This document shows positions 1 to 14,572 of a DNA stretch of 64,000 bases, in pieces. Each line of letters opens with the position of its first letter. The first letter of the stretch is position 1. The notes beneath the pieces are model-generated. The model did not search any database. It was not told the DNA's origin and saw nothing but the letters and a program-made list of their open reading frames with translations. This DNA is from Coriaria nepalensis (Eukaryota; Streptophyta; Magnoliopsida; Cucurbitales; Coriariaceae), in NCBI GenBank assembly GCA_027186245.1, contig CP114483.1:1126001-1190000 (forward strand), given 5' to 3'. A program made the position numbers and the translations under genes.

Positions 1-2453
1 CTAGGGTTGCACCAACCCCTTTTCTAAGATGTCATATTTCTACTTTTGAAAAACCAGCATCTAATAATACTAATATATAGCTTGCATAGTCCATGATCTT
101 ATATCATTTATATCTTCTTTTACCTAATAATACGATTTCATTTATTAGAGAATAAGCGAGTTTGCAATAATTTTACCTAATAATACGATTTCATATGTCA
201 CTAAAATGAATGCTGCTGAAATATGAATATCAAATAGTCAGAGTTTAGTCTGAAATTTAAGGCTTAAAAGGGAATTGTGTTAAGATAATTTGATGTAATT
301 AATGAGATTTAGTTTTGGGATAAAAATTAAATTTGTTAGTTACATTAGTAGCGGCCACTATCTAATACGATGTAGCAAGTTAGATCAATACCTACAAGGA
401 TTAGGGTAGTAGCAAGTTACATGATTTATTTTTTATAACGCTATTGTATAAGCTTATTTAGATTCTAAAAGCAATAACATGGTGTATGATATATGATTGA
501 TAAATGACCTATGATGAGATTCATGTCACACAAATAAAGCAAATATGCATATGGGTGTGATATAATAAGCTAAAAATATAAAACACATTATCATGTCACT
601 ATAAAACAATCTATTATTTTACTATCATATAATATTAATATGATATAATATCAAATAATATGAAACTAGCCGTGACATATAAAGTTAGAGATAAATTATT
701 ATATCTCCTACCTATACATTTACTAAAAAAAAAATTTAACAGAAACGTGTTTGAATGTGAACCTCACTGTAGATTTGAAGTAGGATAGTTAGTAGATCCC
801 TTTGCAGTGCCTCACTGAGATGTAGTTATCATGAATTCATAAACAAAAAAGTTAAGTAAAAGAAAAACGAAACATAACAGAAGCAGAAACAAAAACAGCT
901 TTAGAAGCAGCAGCTTTGAAAGCTGTGTTCATATCTCTTATCTCTCTTCTATCTCTTTCAAATTTTTTTTTCTTTTACAGTGAAAAAAAAAAAAAGAAGA
1001 GAGAAAAGAATTGTCTTTGGAGTCTTCGACATTGACATGATAACATCTGTAAACAAACACTGCCACTTTCTTCTCATTAGCTTGACTGCTCATGAGGCAC
1101 TGCAGCAGTGCATATACACACATATAAGATATATATATATATATATATATATAGAAGAGAGACAGGAAAGCAGAGAAGGAATTAAGTGCACAGCTTTCTT
1201 CTCTGATATTCTGCAAAAGTTAATTAATTTAGCAAACTGTTAATTAGGGGGTGAAGGCATGGGCTGAAAACATAAGGATTACCCACCAGAAATTTTTGTC
1301 TTTTATGGATGCAGATATTCAGAAAATGTTAAGACCATTGCAGGTTTCTTACGTACTCATTCCATGCATGCGACAACAACATTGCCACTAATTACAAAAA
1401 CTCTTCCCTATTTCTTTGTAATTAGGGTTCTAAAATACATATGTCAATAACAAGCTGGTTATATTAGTAATCTAAAATGTAATATAGTACGTAAGTAATC
1501 TGATGTGTCTTATTCTGATTGGAAGGGTGAATAGTGATTATCCAATATAACTAAAAAATGTGAAGATTGGAAATTTGAACCACTAAAAATATTTATGGTG
1601 TTCTAATTTCTTAGAAAAAAAAAAAGAAAAAATAATTTATCGTGCATTAGGTCTTTCTAATGCATTAGGTATTTCTTACGTGAACAAAATGATGATACTG
1701 TCATAATAAGTCATCTCGTCATCATCCTTTTTTACTTATGATAGATATATAGTAATTAGTATAAACCGAATCTAACTAAAGAGAAATGAGAAAAAGAGGA
1801 TTAGTTGTCGGTTGTTGGAGGACGATGGATGGATGTAAATGGGAGAGAGATGAGAGATGGAGAGAGAGGAAAGAAGAGTGAGGATTCAAAGGTTCCAATT
1901 AATCACTGTAAAATGGTCCCCATTTGCAATGAATATACACATAGTCCATATAGTAATAGTACTACTACTCTTTGCTTCCGGCCTATTCAACAAATCTGAC
2001 ACTGTATGCCTTCACTTTCTCACGCCTCTTCTCTGGCTATACTCCCCCCACCCCATTAATGAACATGTACTAGCAGTATTCCTTTCCCTCTGATCCATCC
2101 CCCTCTCTCATCTTCATCTCTTCTCCCTTTCTAATTTAAAACATAAACCCTTTGTTGTTCCCTCATAAGTTTAATACATACCCTCTTCTCTCTCTCTCTC
2201 TCTCTACGTATTCATATTTAATTTGTTGCTCCCCGAAAGAGAAAGCATTCAACCTTTTCACTTCCCATTCCACGCCTCGATCACATTCTTTCTCTCTCTT
2301 TGTGGTCCACATCCTTACTAGATCAGAAGCAAGACCCACAAAGCAAGACAGCAAGCAGGCCCATATAACACACATAGATTTAGGTTTAGATTTTGTCCAA
2401 GAAAAAAAATTGTAAAAAAGAAAGAAAGAAGATCGACAGAGAGAGGGAAGGAA
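1..2453. other. AT-rich intergenic region and 5' flank of the HD-Zip I gene
   Basis: No convincing gene is seen. The stretch holds a 24-bp direct repeat (118-141 and 171-194), a TA microsatellite at about 1129-1153, a short A/T homopolymer at 1615-1636, and CT-rich pyrimidine tracts at 2090-2310 typical of plant promoters and 5' leaders. Short open frames here consist of low-complexity sequence and are not supported. The last 300 bp (CT-rich, then purine-rich GAAAGAAAGAAG just before the ATG) is probably the leader of the following gene. Confidence 0.6.
118..194. repeat. 24-bp direct repeat, period 53
   Basis: The 24-mer TTTTACCTAATAATACGATT plus TCAT occurs at 118-141 and again without change at 171-194, separated by 29 bp. 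This is a small local duplication with no gene context. Confidence 0.8.
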
Positions 2454-3491
2454 ATGGATTGCCATTGGAATGAGAACTGCAACAACAGCATCAACAGCTC
2501 ACGGTCTAATTTTAGCATAACTCGACCCCCTGAATCTTCCTTTACCTTCCTCTACAATCCCAACTTCGACCCGTTTTCCCATTCACAAGGTACGTACGTA
2601 CTTAACCAAAAATATGTATGATCACTACTATCCGATATAACTGTATACACTTCATCTTTTACTACTTTTGCATCAATCTTCTCCTTTCAACTGTAAGTAC
2701 AAAGCTAAAGTCATAAATATCATGTTTATCCTTATTTAGTAATATTTAGTACACTTGATTAGTACTTACTATTTCTGTTTTTGCTAGCTACCTGGTAACA
2801 GAGGTATATGTATGTCTGTTCATTTTGTAACATGATAATGATATATCAAGTCAATTAGAGTATTTTTTTTTTTTGTGCTAGTTTTAATAGGTACGTAATT
2901 AACTTATTAAATCATGCAAACTGCAGGGATAGACATGAAGCATCCAGCAATGGCGGGAGCAGACACGCTGCAAGCTATAGTTCCAGGAATAATGGAAAAG
3001 AACCTGATCATGATGAACTCATGTGGCAATAACAACAATAGTTGTAACAATAGTATGGATCAGAAGAAGAAGAGATTGAGTACTGAACAGTTAGAGTCAT
3101 TAGAGAGGAGTTTCCAGGAAGAGATTAAGCTTGATCCAGACAGGAAAATGAAGCTCTCCAAAGATCTCGGACTTCAGCCAAGGCAGATCGCTGTTTGGTT
3201 CCAAAACCGGCGCGCTAGATGGAAAGCGAAGCAGCTCGAACGCCTTTATGATTCCCTCAAACAAGAGTATGACAACATGTCTAGAGAAAAACAAAAGCTT
3301 CAAGAAGAGGTTAGCATAAACTCAACACTCCATTTCATTTGAATAATATTGAGTAACACATATGTTGCCCTAGATTCCTAGTAGTCAGATTATGCATGTC
3401 ATTTTAAACACTTACTTTAGCATCATGTGACATTTTGGCACGTCCACAAAAGAGTTTTTATCATGTGCTAACTATTTGGGACGGTGTTATA

Positions 3492-3543
<52 letters not shown>

Positions 3544-3830
3544 TGTTGAAATTGAAAAATGTATTAAGAGAGCAAACATCAAGGAAGCAAATATCGGCAG
3601 TTTATACAGATTTGTCGGGTGAAGAAACGGTAGAGAGCACATCAGGTGGGATTATGAATCGAAGTTGTAACAATGTGAAGGCAAGAGGGAATAATCTCAA
3701 TGATCATAACAGTAATAATGATATGAATGGTGATCAATGCAACTATGGGATTTTCAATGCAGAGGATTACAACCCAATCTCTCCTCCACCATTCTGGGCT
3801 GCGCAGCTCCCTAATCCTAATTACCTTTAG
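2454..3830 (+). CDS. HD-Zip class I transcription factor, LMI1/ATHB51-ATHB22-like
   Basis: This is a nuclear DNA-binding regulator; the family binds CAATNATTG-type sites as dimers. Three exons were assembled: 2454-2589, 2927-3309 and 3543-3830, with GT-AG borders and matching phases, giving 268 aa. The homeodomain lies at about residues 92-148, with the recognition-helix motif [11 protein letters not shown] at 135-145. A leucine zipper follows directly (about 149-185) and runs across intron 2. The N-terminus is Asn/Ser-rich; the C-terminus ends in a Pro/aromatic motif ([14 protein letters not shown]). The [11 protein letters not shown]...[12 protein letters not shown] pattern resembles the LMI1 (ATHB51)/ATHB22 branch, which acts in meristem identity and leaf-margin growth; that role is inferred from the family. 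The ATG at 2454 is the only in-frame start in exon 1. Intron 2 ends in a long TA repeat touching the acceptor. Other HD-Zip I subclasses are less likely. Confidence 0.93.
3487..3541. repeat. (TA)n microsatellite in intron 2, at the splice acceptor
   Basis: About 55 bp of almost pure TA with one TG interruption. It ends in the acceptor TATATAG directly before exon 3 of the HD-Zip gene. The usual pyrimidine tract is absent; the repeat itself supplies the alternating T residues. Confidence 0.9.
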
Positions 3831-4763
3831 TTAGCTATTAATTTACTAATTAGCTTCTTGTTTGAGTATTGTGTTGGTGTTAATAATTTGTATCGGTGGC
3901 TAATTAGTTTTAAATTGGGTTTGATTTAATCTTTGTTATCATGATAAACGTCTGAGCATTAATTATTTACTCCACTTTGTCTTTTTTTCTTTTCTTCTTC
4001 TTCTTCTGCCTTTTTGTCTCCCTTCCTTTCATTTTCATCTCTGCCGGATCGGAAGTCAGAGATATTTAGCGAAGAGAGAGAATAGACCATCACGAGGAAG
4101 AAAAAAACAACTAAAGAGACACAGTTTCGAGAATGAAAAAATGTATATAATACAATTTTAATTAATAATATTTATCTATTTAATAAAATATTAAATTATA
4201 AAAAAAAAAGTTAATATATTATTATGATAAAAAAATTATTATTTTTTCTTTAGTAAAATTGGACTATCTCAAAAACAAACTTGCCTTGCTTTTTCTTTTT
4301 TTTCTTGGGTCAAGAAACCTTACCTTGTCTATCACACCTCTCAAATTACGTATGTCAGTGCAGTGACTTTTTGTTTCTCTGTTCGTTTGACGTATTTGTC
4401 CCTTATAAAAAGCTATCAAGCTTTCTGTGAATTCCGAGCTAACCTTTCAATGTTAGAATCATCTTAAATGGACATGGACATGGTCAACCTCAGATTGGCG
4501 CAAGTTGAAGATTCAAAGTTTGTAATGCTAATCATGGTCGCTAAGATCAAAGCTCAAACAACAAAAAAGGCTTCATAAAATGTAAACACTGGACGGATAA
4601 AACCGGCGACTCTGACTACTAAAACTACAAGCAAATGTAGTCTAACAAAATGAGATATGGCACAGGGGCCAATCAATCCTTTATCAAACATCTCAAAAGG
4701 AAAAATATCAAATTCTCATCGATTAACTCGGACTTGCTACATCAAAAGGTATGAAACAGTCGC
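3831..4763. other. Convergent 3' flanks of the HD-Zip and RPL24 genes
   Basis: No gene is seen. The stretch contains the 3' region of the + strand HD-Zip gene, very AT-rich DNA (4140-4260), and the 3' UTR of the minus-strand L24 gene (roughly 4550-4763). Confidence 0.6.
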
Positions 4764-6092
<1,329 letters not shown>

Positions 6093-6913
6093 GGCTGCTG
6101 AGGCTCTGCTCTGCTGCTTGCTTAGGAGTTGATGCGTAAACCCTAGAATCCAGATTCAATCTCGCTAGATACTTATATATATAATATATATGGACTAGGA
6201 CAATTTAGTTTGTGAGATCCAAGAGAACACCACCGGGCCAATTTGATGCCCTTCGCCTGGGCTTCAAGCCCAAATTATATTTATTTCTGCACCACATAGC
6301 CCGGTCCATATGGACATGGCAACTCTTTCAGCCCACTCTGAACTAACTCTACAGCAGCCCAAGTGAGGATCAATTTACAACTCTGCCCCCACAGATATTC
6401 TTGAAAATAATAAATTAAACTTGCTAAACTCTATATATATATGTAACAGCTCTAATTTACATTTCATATTCTTTCCCAGGGCCAGCATTTAATCACTCCC
6501 TTTTTTCGGTTGATTCATAGATTTTGAATAAAATATTTCGAGAAAGAAGTGGATCTCGATTAAGACCTTACATTTTTAACTGAATAAGACAAATATTAAG
6601 AGACCTATACAAGATTTTATTACAAGGTTTTAATACCAGTTCATGTGAAAAGAGTAGATGAACAAAGAACATCTATAACTTTATTTCTTTAGTCAACTAG
6701 GCGTTGACTAGCAGCTGACATAATCATATGGAACAAAAACAAACAACAATCTTAACAACCTTCATTTTGTTGGTCAACTAGGTGTTGCCCAATCGCTTGT
6801 AATAATCTGACTACAGATCAAACAATATGATGAAACTGGGACTGTAACATATGCACTTGATGTATATATATATATATATACGTTCATGCATTTTTCCTGC
6901 AAATTGCCAGCGA
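6093..6913. other. Intergenic region between RPL24 and the TauE/SafE gene
   Basis: Contains the RPL24 promoter and leader (repeated AGCCCA/GGGCC-type motifs at 6230-6365, common in ribosomal-protein promoters) and the 3' flank of the TauE/SafE gene. A TA microsatellite sits at 6862-6880. No coding region is supported. Confidence 0.55.
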
Positions 6914-9409
6914 TCACTGACTGGTGCAGAAATCCAAGAATCCTAAGAATTCACCGTTGTGAATCATTACGATGGTCTCTTCAATGCCAATGACACCTGT
7001 AAATTGTTTTTGGAAACAAGTAAAGGCAATAATTTAGTTAGCATGAAAAAGATAAATATATTAAAGAGGAAAAATCATCAGGAAAGTTTTCTTACCCATA
7101 GTGATAGCACTGGCAAAGATGACACCGGAGAGAATGAACACAATGAGCGAGGCTCTCTTCAGAATAGTAATCATCTTTCTAACAAAGAATTGACCCCAAA
7201 ATCCAGCCAAAATGGAAACCGAGGTAAGGTACAAAGCTGCCAGAAAGAAGAAACAGGTATGATGATGATTGAATCTCATAGTAGAAAGCAAATAAGAGGG
7301 AAGAAGCAATAGTATATATACCATATGGAATAGGGAACCTCTTGAGCAGATAAAATTCTACCACAGATAAGGAAGCTGAGAACATCATGACAAATGTAGC
7401 AGTTGCACTAGCAACCTGAGGGATGACACCAATCTCCAAGAGCAAAGGGCCCAAAATGAATCCACCACCAGAACCCAAAAGCCCACCAACAGTTCCTCCT
7501 ATGATTCCACAAAGAGCACAAAAGGCAAGATGAGTAGCAGTCCATTCGATTGAAGCTTCACATATATATTCCATATTCCCTGTGCTGGCCCTCTTCTTGT
7601 GTTCCTTGAATAACTTCACTGATTCATATCCAAACAGTCCAAGAGCTACAGGAAACTGTGACACAACATCACAAAGGTTAAATAAAGATTATATAATTTT
7701 TTATGACCAGGCCAAAAAAAAGAAACCAATCATGCAGCCAAGTGGGCTTTGTAAGGGGAAAAAAAAAAAAAAGAACCAAACATGCAGCCAAGCGAGCTTT
7801 GTCTTTTTATGACTACCTGTAAGCAGAAGAGCATCCAATACCAAACCCCACAGACATCTACATATATCTGCATAAGAAAGGTAAAAATAATGAACTTGCA
7901 TACAAAGTGAAGGATTCTAAGAGATTCTGTGTCACATGAGTTTGTGTTCCTTACTTTCACAATTTGAAGAAGAAGGAAGGACACCCACACAAGGACTAGC
8001 ACCAAAACTCTTTTCCATCTCAGGTTGAAGCAAAATATTTGCTGAGGTTGGGGAAGAAAAGAAAAAAAATCAAAAGTTTTTATACTCTCACAAAATGATT
8101 AAAAAAACCACTCAAAATTTTAAAAAATTTAGCCCACCATTGCAGTCTTCTCTTCTCTAGGAATCAATGGCTCGTACTGTGAGTCAATCAAAACTGAAAA
8201 AATAAGTTTAAATGAAGTTAAATTAAATCTAATGGGGCTCAAACCTGATGTATAAACTAATGGAGAGAAAAAGAAAAAAAAAAATGAACAAAACATACGT
8301 TCACCACGTGAGTTGACAACTGCCTCTCTCTGCCTAGCTAATTCTTTCTGCAAGTGAATTTCTTTTACTGGGTCAGGATCTGAACACTGATCTGAAATCA
8401 AATAGAGCTGTTTAATAACAATACTAACCTTCAACAAAGTTTCTTCCTTCCACATCTCAGTTCCCCTGTAGAAGGACCTTGATGAAGTGCCTGCTCATTT
8501 TTTTTAAAAAAATTAATTTTATATCAGTTTAGGAGAGAGACATCATGTGATCAGCTTGCTCTCTCTATTAAAATAATATTTCCTTATGCTTTCTTGGATC
8601 CATTCAAGAACAATGATTTGAATGACAAAAGAACAATAAGACGTAAAGAAAAAAACAGAAAAAAAAAATAAATAAAAAAAATCAAAGATTAGAACTTGAC
8701 AGAGATTACCCAGGAAGAGAATGATGATGAGAACAGTAATTAGCCAGTAAGGGAAAACAACACTGAGAGAAACTCCAATCGTGATTCCAAGCATAAGCAT
8801 AGGCTGAAACAGAAGAGCTAAATCATAATCTATAATGGGCACTTCTTTTGTTGGATGGTGCACTCTTAGATTGTACCAAACTGACGATGCCGATGCACCC
8901 ATAATCATACCTACACCAAAAAGGAAAAAAAAAATCCATAATTTATTCTTAAACATATCATCAAACACTTAGCAAACACTCATTGAAAAAAAAAAAGAAC
9001 TTTACACTTAGAAAGAGCAGCAGCAGATTTAGTATCGAAGCCAACAATCAAAGTAAGCATTGGAACGAAGATCCCTCCTCCTCCAACCCCTCCAACGGTT
9101 CCACAAGCAGAGCCTAAGAATCCAATCACAGTAGCCACCACTATTCTCCAATTGAACTCTAAATCCTGGAAAATAAATATTCCAAGTAAACAAACACCGC
9201 AATATTTCTCACACATCTTTAAAAAAAAAAAAAGTGAGAGAGATGGGAAGACGTACCGGCCAAACTGTTTCCGTACTGGATCGGACGGCGGACACCAAAC
9301 GAGTTGGATTTACAGATGGAGTGTTGAGATTGTTTGTGAGGAAGAAGATGGAGAGCGTGGCCAGAGCAGAGGCGGATAGGAGATAGAGAACGAACCCTTT
9401 AGTGGCCAT
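6914..9409 (-). CDS. Sulfite exporter TauE/SafE family membrane protein
   Basis: A multi-pass membrane protein of the TauE/SafE superfamily; the bacterial relatives export sulfite or organosulfonates. The plant substrate is not established, so transport of a small anion is an inference. Eleven exons: 9409-9257, 9165-9006, 8910-8710, 8490-8429, 8386-8299, 8193-8138, 8041-7955, 7867-7817, 7655-7322, 7236-7096 and 6996-6914. They total 1416 nt, or 471 aa, matching the usual plant length of about 470-490 aa. The N-terminus is a hydrophobic signal/anchor. The two inverted halves each carry a glycine-rich hairpin ([16 protein letters not shown] in exon 2; [18 protein letters not shown] in exon 9), separated by a charged loop (exons 4-6). 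All phases join without stops, including a three-codon-offset acceptor choice at exon 5. GA repeats near 9594-9614 lie upstream. Confidence 0.92.
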
Positions 9410-10808
9410 AGCTATGGAGAGCAGAAGCTGTCACTCTCTCTGTCCTCAATATTTATCAACACTCCACAACCAACACGTTGTTGTCCTGTTGAAGAAAAAG
9501 AAGGAAAGTACGATTAGGAGATCAGATTAAACTTTGTAGCCGCATCTAAATAAATGACAGAGAGAGAGAGATGTTTATATAGAGAAGACACAAAGAGAGA
9601 GAGAGAGAGAGGGAGACCAGACAGGACAATGAAACCTCTCCTCACATGCAAGTTGGAACTCCTGGTGGGCGCACGACGGCAGAGATTCACGGGAGAAAAT
9701 TAGAAATAGAATTATGCTTTCTAAATTCCGCTGAATTATCTCATTATCCTTAAATATAATTATTTAAACTTAACCTATATATATTAATAAATAAATATTG
9801 TTTAAATTTATATTTTAACTAAATATGAATATCAAAACATGATATGTTTTTTTTTTCTTCGTACAATCATACCAATAGTATATATTATAAAAAAAATATT
9901 ATAATTTTAAGTGTAAATTATAAAACTTGACTGTTCAAATCTTATATCTCCAAATATTTGAATTAATGATTTACTAATTTCATTTTATTATAAACTAATT
10001 TAACGTAAATATTTTAATATAATTGATATCATAATACCTTTAATACCTATGAAAGAATATTCCCCCTTTTTGTCGAAAATATAAATAATTCTTACATTTG
10101 AAATTTGAAAGGTATTAGAATAATTTGGTACATTATATTCAATTAGATAAGGCATTTTTTTTGCTTATTTTTATTTGGAAAAATGAAAAGGCGTATAAAT
10201 TTTTATTATTTTTATTATTATTTTTGCCCTTTTTGGCGGGGTGGGCCAGAAAAATAGAAAACGGCGTACGTATCTATATACGTTCATTTGTATGTGTTCC
10301 AAAGATGATGGGTCTTAATGTCTTATGGCATTAATGTCGGAAACCTCTATAGTAAGAATTCCTAAACATGAACGGGGTTGACACTAGATACGTAAATCCA
10401 AGTCGAAAGGGCAGGTAAGCCATAAGTGAGAAGGAATGGAGCCAATTGGTGTGATGAATGATGAGGGGTGGTTGGGTCCATTTTAGGTGATGTCGCGCTG
10501 GCCACCCATAGGAATTGGGAAGATAAGTGTAACATTTTCATCTAAAGTTGTCGCTTTCCCTGTCCCTGTCCGGACGTCTTGAAGATACAAATTTTTTAAT
10601 TTGATACGTTACTATTAGCTACAAAATGACAAATTAATCATAGTAATTATTCCCCCTAAGAATCCTTAACCCTAGATATTTTGCTCTATATAAGGTTAGT
10701 TTGAATTATTGATGACTGTAATTATAGTAGTTGATTCATGTTCAATGTATATATTTTTCTTTTTGTTGATGTAAATATGTTATTAATAATATCTTTCTTA
10801 ATTATTAA
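9410..10808. other. Intergenic region upstream of the TauE/SafE gene
   Basis: Holds the leader and promoter of the TauE/SafE gene (GA-rich tract 9558-9614), then strongly AT-rich DNA with no supported gene up to the 5' edge of the gypsy fragment near 10809. Confidence 0.55.
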
Positions 10809-12257
10809 TACTTCACCGCGACTTTCGTCATGGAAATCGATGCCTCCGGCTATGGATTAGGGATTGTCCTCATGCAAAATCAACGACCGATAATATATTT
10901 CAGTCAGGTTTTGATAGCGCCCGCCCGCCTTAAGTCCGTTTATGAATGTGAGCTCATGGCTATTGTGTTCGCAGTCCAAAAATGAAGACCGTATCTATTG
11001 GGATGGAGGTTTGTAGTCCGCATGGATCAGAGAAGCTTGAAATACCTATTGGAACAACGCATGGTTGCCGAGGATCATCAACGCTGGCTGTCCAAATTGT
11101 TGGGCTATGATTTTGAGATACAATATCGTCTGGGACTGGACAAGAAGGTTGCACATGCGCTGTCCAGGTGTGTAGATGGACCCCACTTAGTGGTAATATC
11201 GATTCCTCGGGTATTAGATGTCACGGACCTTGAGTCGAAAGCGACAGCAGATTCCGAGTTGCGCAAGATTAGAGAGGCGGTTCAATAGGGCGATGATGAG
11301 TATCCCGACTACATGGTTGGGGGGGGGGGGGCAGCTTCATTACCAAGGGCGCATCGTGATTCCGAAATCATTGGTGCACATACCGCGAATGTTACACGAG
11401 TTCCATGATAGTGCAATCGGGGGACACTCGAGGGTATTCAAAACTTATAAGCGCTTGGCGGCGGAATTGTATTGGGTGGGTATGAAGAAAGATGTGGAGC
11501 GTTTCGTGACACGTTGTAAAGTTTGCTAAAGAAACAAGGATACGACTATGTCCCCGACGGGATTACTCCAACCTCTACCGCTACCCCAAAAGGTATGGGA
11601 GGAAGTGAGTATGGATTTTATTGACGGGTTACCGAGATCGGAAGGTTATACCATCATTTTGATGGTAGTTAACCATCTTAGCAAGTATGCACATTTTGTG
11701 CCGCTTAGGCACCCGTACACAGCTTTGACCGTAGCCACGGCTTTCATGAGAGACATCGTCCGCCTACATGGGGTGTCAGAGGCCATTGTGTCTGATCGCG
11801 ACAAAGTTTTTTTGAGCTAATTTTGGAAGGAACTGTTTCGGTTACAAGGGACGGCGTTGAAGTGGAGTTCCGCCTATTACCCCCAAACAGATGGTCATAT
11901 TGAAGTGGTTAATCGATGTTTGGAGACGTACTTGCGGTGTTTCGTGTTGGATACCCCTCGACTTTGGGCTAAGTGGTTGGCATGGGCCGAGTATTGGTAC
12001 AACACATCCTTTCACAGGGCATCGCAGACCACTCCATTCCGCATCCTTTACAGGCGAGATTCACCTCTATTGATCTGTTATGGACATAGCACCACTCCGG
12101 TCTCACAAGTGGAGTAATATTTATAGGCGATGGATGATTATTTAGAGGAGTTAAAGGGGCACTTAGCGAAGGCTCAGCAGCAGATGAAATTGGAGGCTGA
12201 TAAGCATCGGCAAGAGGTTCATTTCGGAGTGGGAGATTAGGTTTTCTTGCAGCTTCG
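10809..12257 (+). pseudogene. Gypsy pol fragment: RNase H end and integrase, with stops
   Basis: The frame shows RNase H features (MEIDASGYGLG, then DQRSLKYLLEQR and the tail DFEIQYRLG...HALSR) and an integrase HHCC finger (H...H...C..C near 11400-11526) followed by the DDE core (MDFIDGLPRS, SDRDK, the YYPQTDG region). Seven in-frame stops occur: 10983, 11286, 11527, 11818, 12115, 12124 and 12238. Each falls where Gln or Trp would be expected, consistent with C-to-T or G-to-A transitions. A G13 tract at 11319-11331 also disturbs the coding sequence. The copy is inactive. Confidence 0.88.
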
Positions 12258-14572
12258 TGTCACGACCCAAACCTCTCATGACAGGCATGTGGCCCTTTAT
12301 ATAACTCTCATGGCCACATAAGCCTTTGAGTGTAACCTTGTAAAGTTAGCAATATATATATATATATATATATATTACTAAGATTACTGTATAATATGAA
12401 AACTCATTTCATTAATTACTAAGATCACTATACATGTTGACTGTGTTCGACGGAGTGACCTACTAGTCCACATGAACCCTATTTACATTTCAAAAGTGGA
12501 CTACAAAAGAATCAAAAGAAAACTCTTAACAACCTGGAAAGAGGAATCGACAAAGGAAGTGTCAACTTCTGTCGGAGTATCCCGGATGCCCAACTAAGAA
12601 CAATCCACTATCTGGAGAAGGAAAAATTTTAACAAAAAGAGAGTGTGAGCTAAAACTCAATGAATAAATATTACATACTTACATTTTCGGAACAAGACTT
12701 TTGTAAACATGCACAACAACAAAATAAATCATTAGCAAAGTTCGAATATAATATACTAACTTCACACTAAAGAAACTCATATAGCTAAATCAATCGTTAT
12801 ACCCTTATCATTTCCCAACACCTATGTCAAACATATCAACTGCGTTATACTATAATTCGATAACCTAACACAATTAAAACATCACAATGTAACCATGCAA
12901 GGGTTCACATCATCACACACAGGTCGTCGGTTATATATTATCCTGCCATATACGGCTATAATACTAGTATACCTGTGTGACTCCGCACACTTCATATATA
13001 TATATATAACAGATCAAGGTGCACCAAGACTATCATCACTGCTGATAGCTACAGCTATCCTGACGACTTGACAATCAATCAGACAATATGCAATCATATC
13101 GCAATCAAATCCATATGCACAATCGCACCCATTAATCATACAATTCATTTATGATCACAATACTTAAGACAACCATGTCTTCACAAAGAGTTCATGTACA
13201 TATCATGAAACGTGAATAGACTTTAATTTCAATATGAACTTAATTTCCTATATGCTTATCTCGACTAATGCATGACCATTTTATTTTTGTTCAAATAACC
13301 ATTTAAAACCAAGTTTTTCATAAAACCACTAATATGACGAACTATTAATTTCAATCACTTATATCCAATAAGCAAATCATAAACTACCATATCCAATCAA
13401 TTAATTCCCATGAAACAATTTGTCATGCATGAAGGATTTAAAATACTTTATGTAACCATATAACATTTACTCATAGTGGGATACGTCAAAATTATAAAAG
13501 AAAGCGATTCAACTGGACTCCGGCGGAGGGACTCGCGATGAACCTATTTCCAAAAAATAAAGAATTTATAAGTATAGCTATGATTGTAAATAACTATAGG
13601 ACTAAATAAGAAATTTAGATATGCCCATTTCAATGTCACAATACTAGTTAGCCGGTATTAAAACTAACTTAACTTAATCAATCCATCATATTTATAACTT
13701 TAATAGTATAACACAACTTCTTACACATTCTGTTTAGTTCCTCAATACTATAATTCCAATAAAATTGCTTGCTAACTTTGTAGTCAATTTCGATACTAAT
13801 TTGACCAATCCTGACATAATTCTTCATAAGCCCTAATTATCCCAATTCGATTTTGTTTTATGAACTAATATTCTACTAATATAATATTACTTCAATTTTA
13901 TTATGATCGCTTTCATTTACCAATAACCCATATACAAAACCATATCTTCTTCATTTCCCTCACCTCACATTAGCATACCCAATTTTTGAAAAATTCCAAA
14001 TTATCTCAATTTGATTCCACCAACTCAAATTCAATATTAATCTATCTATACCAAGCTATTAAACTATCAAAACACGTTTATATAGGCCAAAGAAGAACAA
14101 ATCAAAAATTTGAGAATTTAGGGTTCCTAACTTAATTTGATGTAACAACTCAAATTCATCCTTATTCTATCAATATCAAACTATCATCATACTAGAATTT
14201 CTAACATCCAAGCCAAAAAGAGAAATCGAAACTTTTGGGGATTTAGGGTTCTTACTTTAGATTTGGCAATAGAGAAGGAATGATCCGATTTTTTTCGAAA
14301 TTGAGGAGGGAACCAAGCTAACCACGAGTAGAATTTGAAGAAACCACCATGATTCGAAGATCTTAGCCACGAAGGTTGAATTTGCAGAAGGTAGGGAGAG
14401 AGAGCGAGAGAAGTGAAATTTTCTTTTTTTCTTTATTTTTCCTTCTCTGGTTTGTCGCAGCAGCTAAAGAGGTTTCAGTTTCTAAAATTATAGTATGATC
14501 CCCTATACTTTCACTATAATTATTTTTGCCCCTTTGACTTTTCAACCTTTTTTTTTCCTTCTGGTTCTCACA
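12258..14572 (+). mobile_element. Solo LTR (2315 bp) inserted in the gypsy remnant, TSD CTTCG
   Basis: The insert begins TGTCACGACCC and ends TTCTCACA, so it has the TG...CA termini of an LTR. It is flanked by a perfect 5-bp duplication CTTCG (12253-12257 and 14573-14577). Taking out the insert and one duplication copy leaves the host integrase frame continuous, which confirms both ends. No coding frame or internal domain is seen inside, so it is a solo LTR formed by LTR-LTR recombination rather than a complete element. It carries a TA microsatellite (about 12352-12375). The element orientation is inferred from the TGTCACGACCC end and is not certain. Confidence 0.85.

Noticed and set aside
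938..1243. Open frames on both strands around the TA repeat
   Set aside because: They consist largely of TA- and A-tract-encoded residues (Tyr/Ile runs, Lys runs) and have no domain or splice support.
1805..2465. Overlapping short frames upstream of the HD-Zip gene
   Set aside because: They lie in the CT/GA-rich leader and promoter of the HD-Zip gene and show no protein-like pattern.
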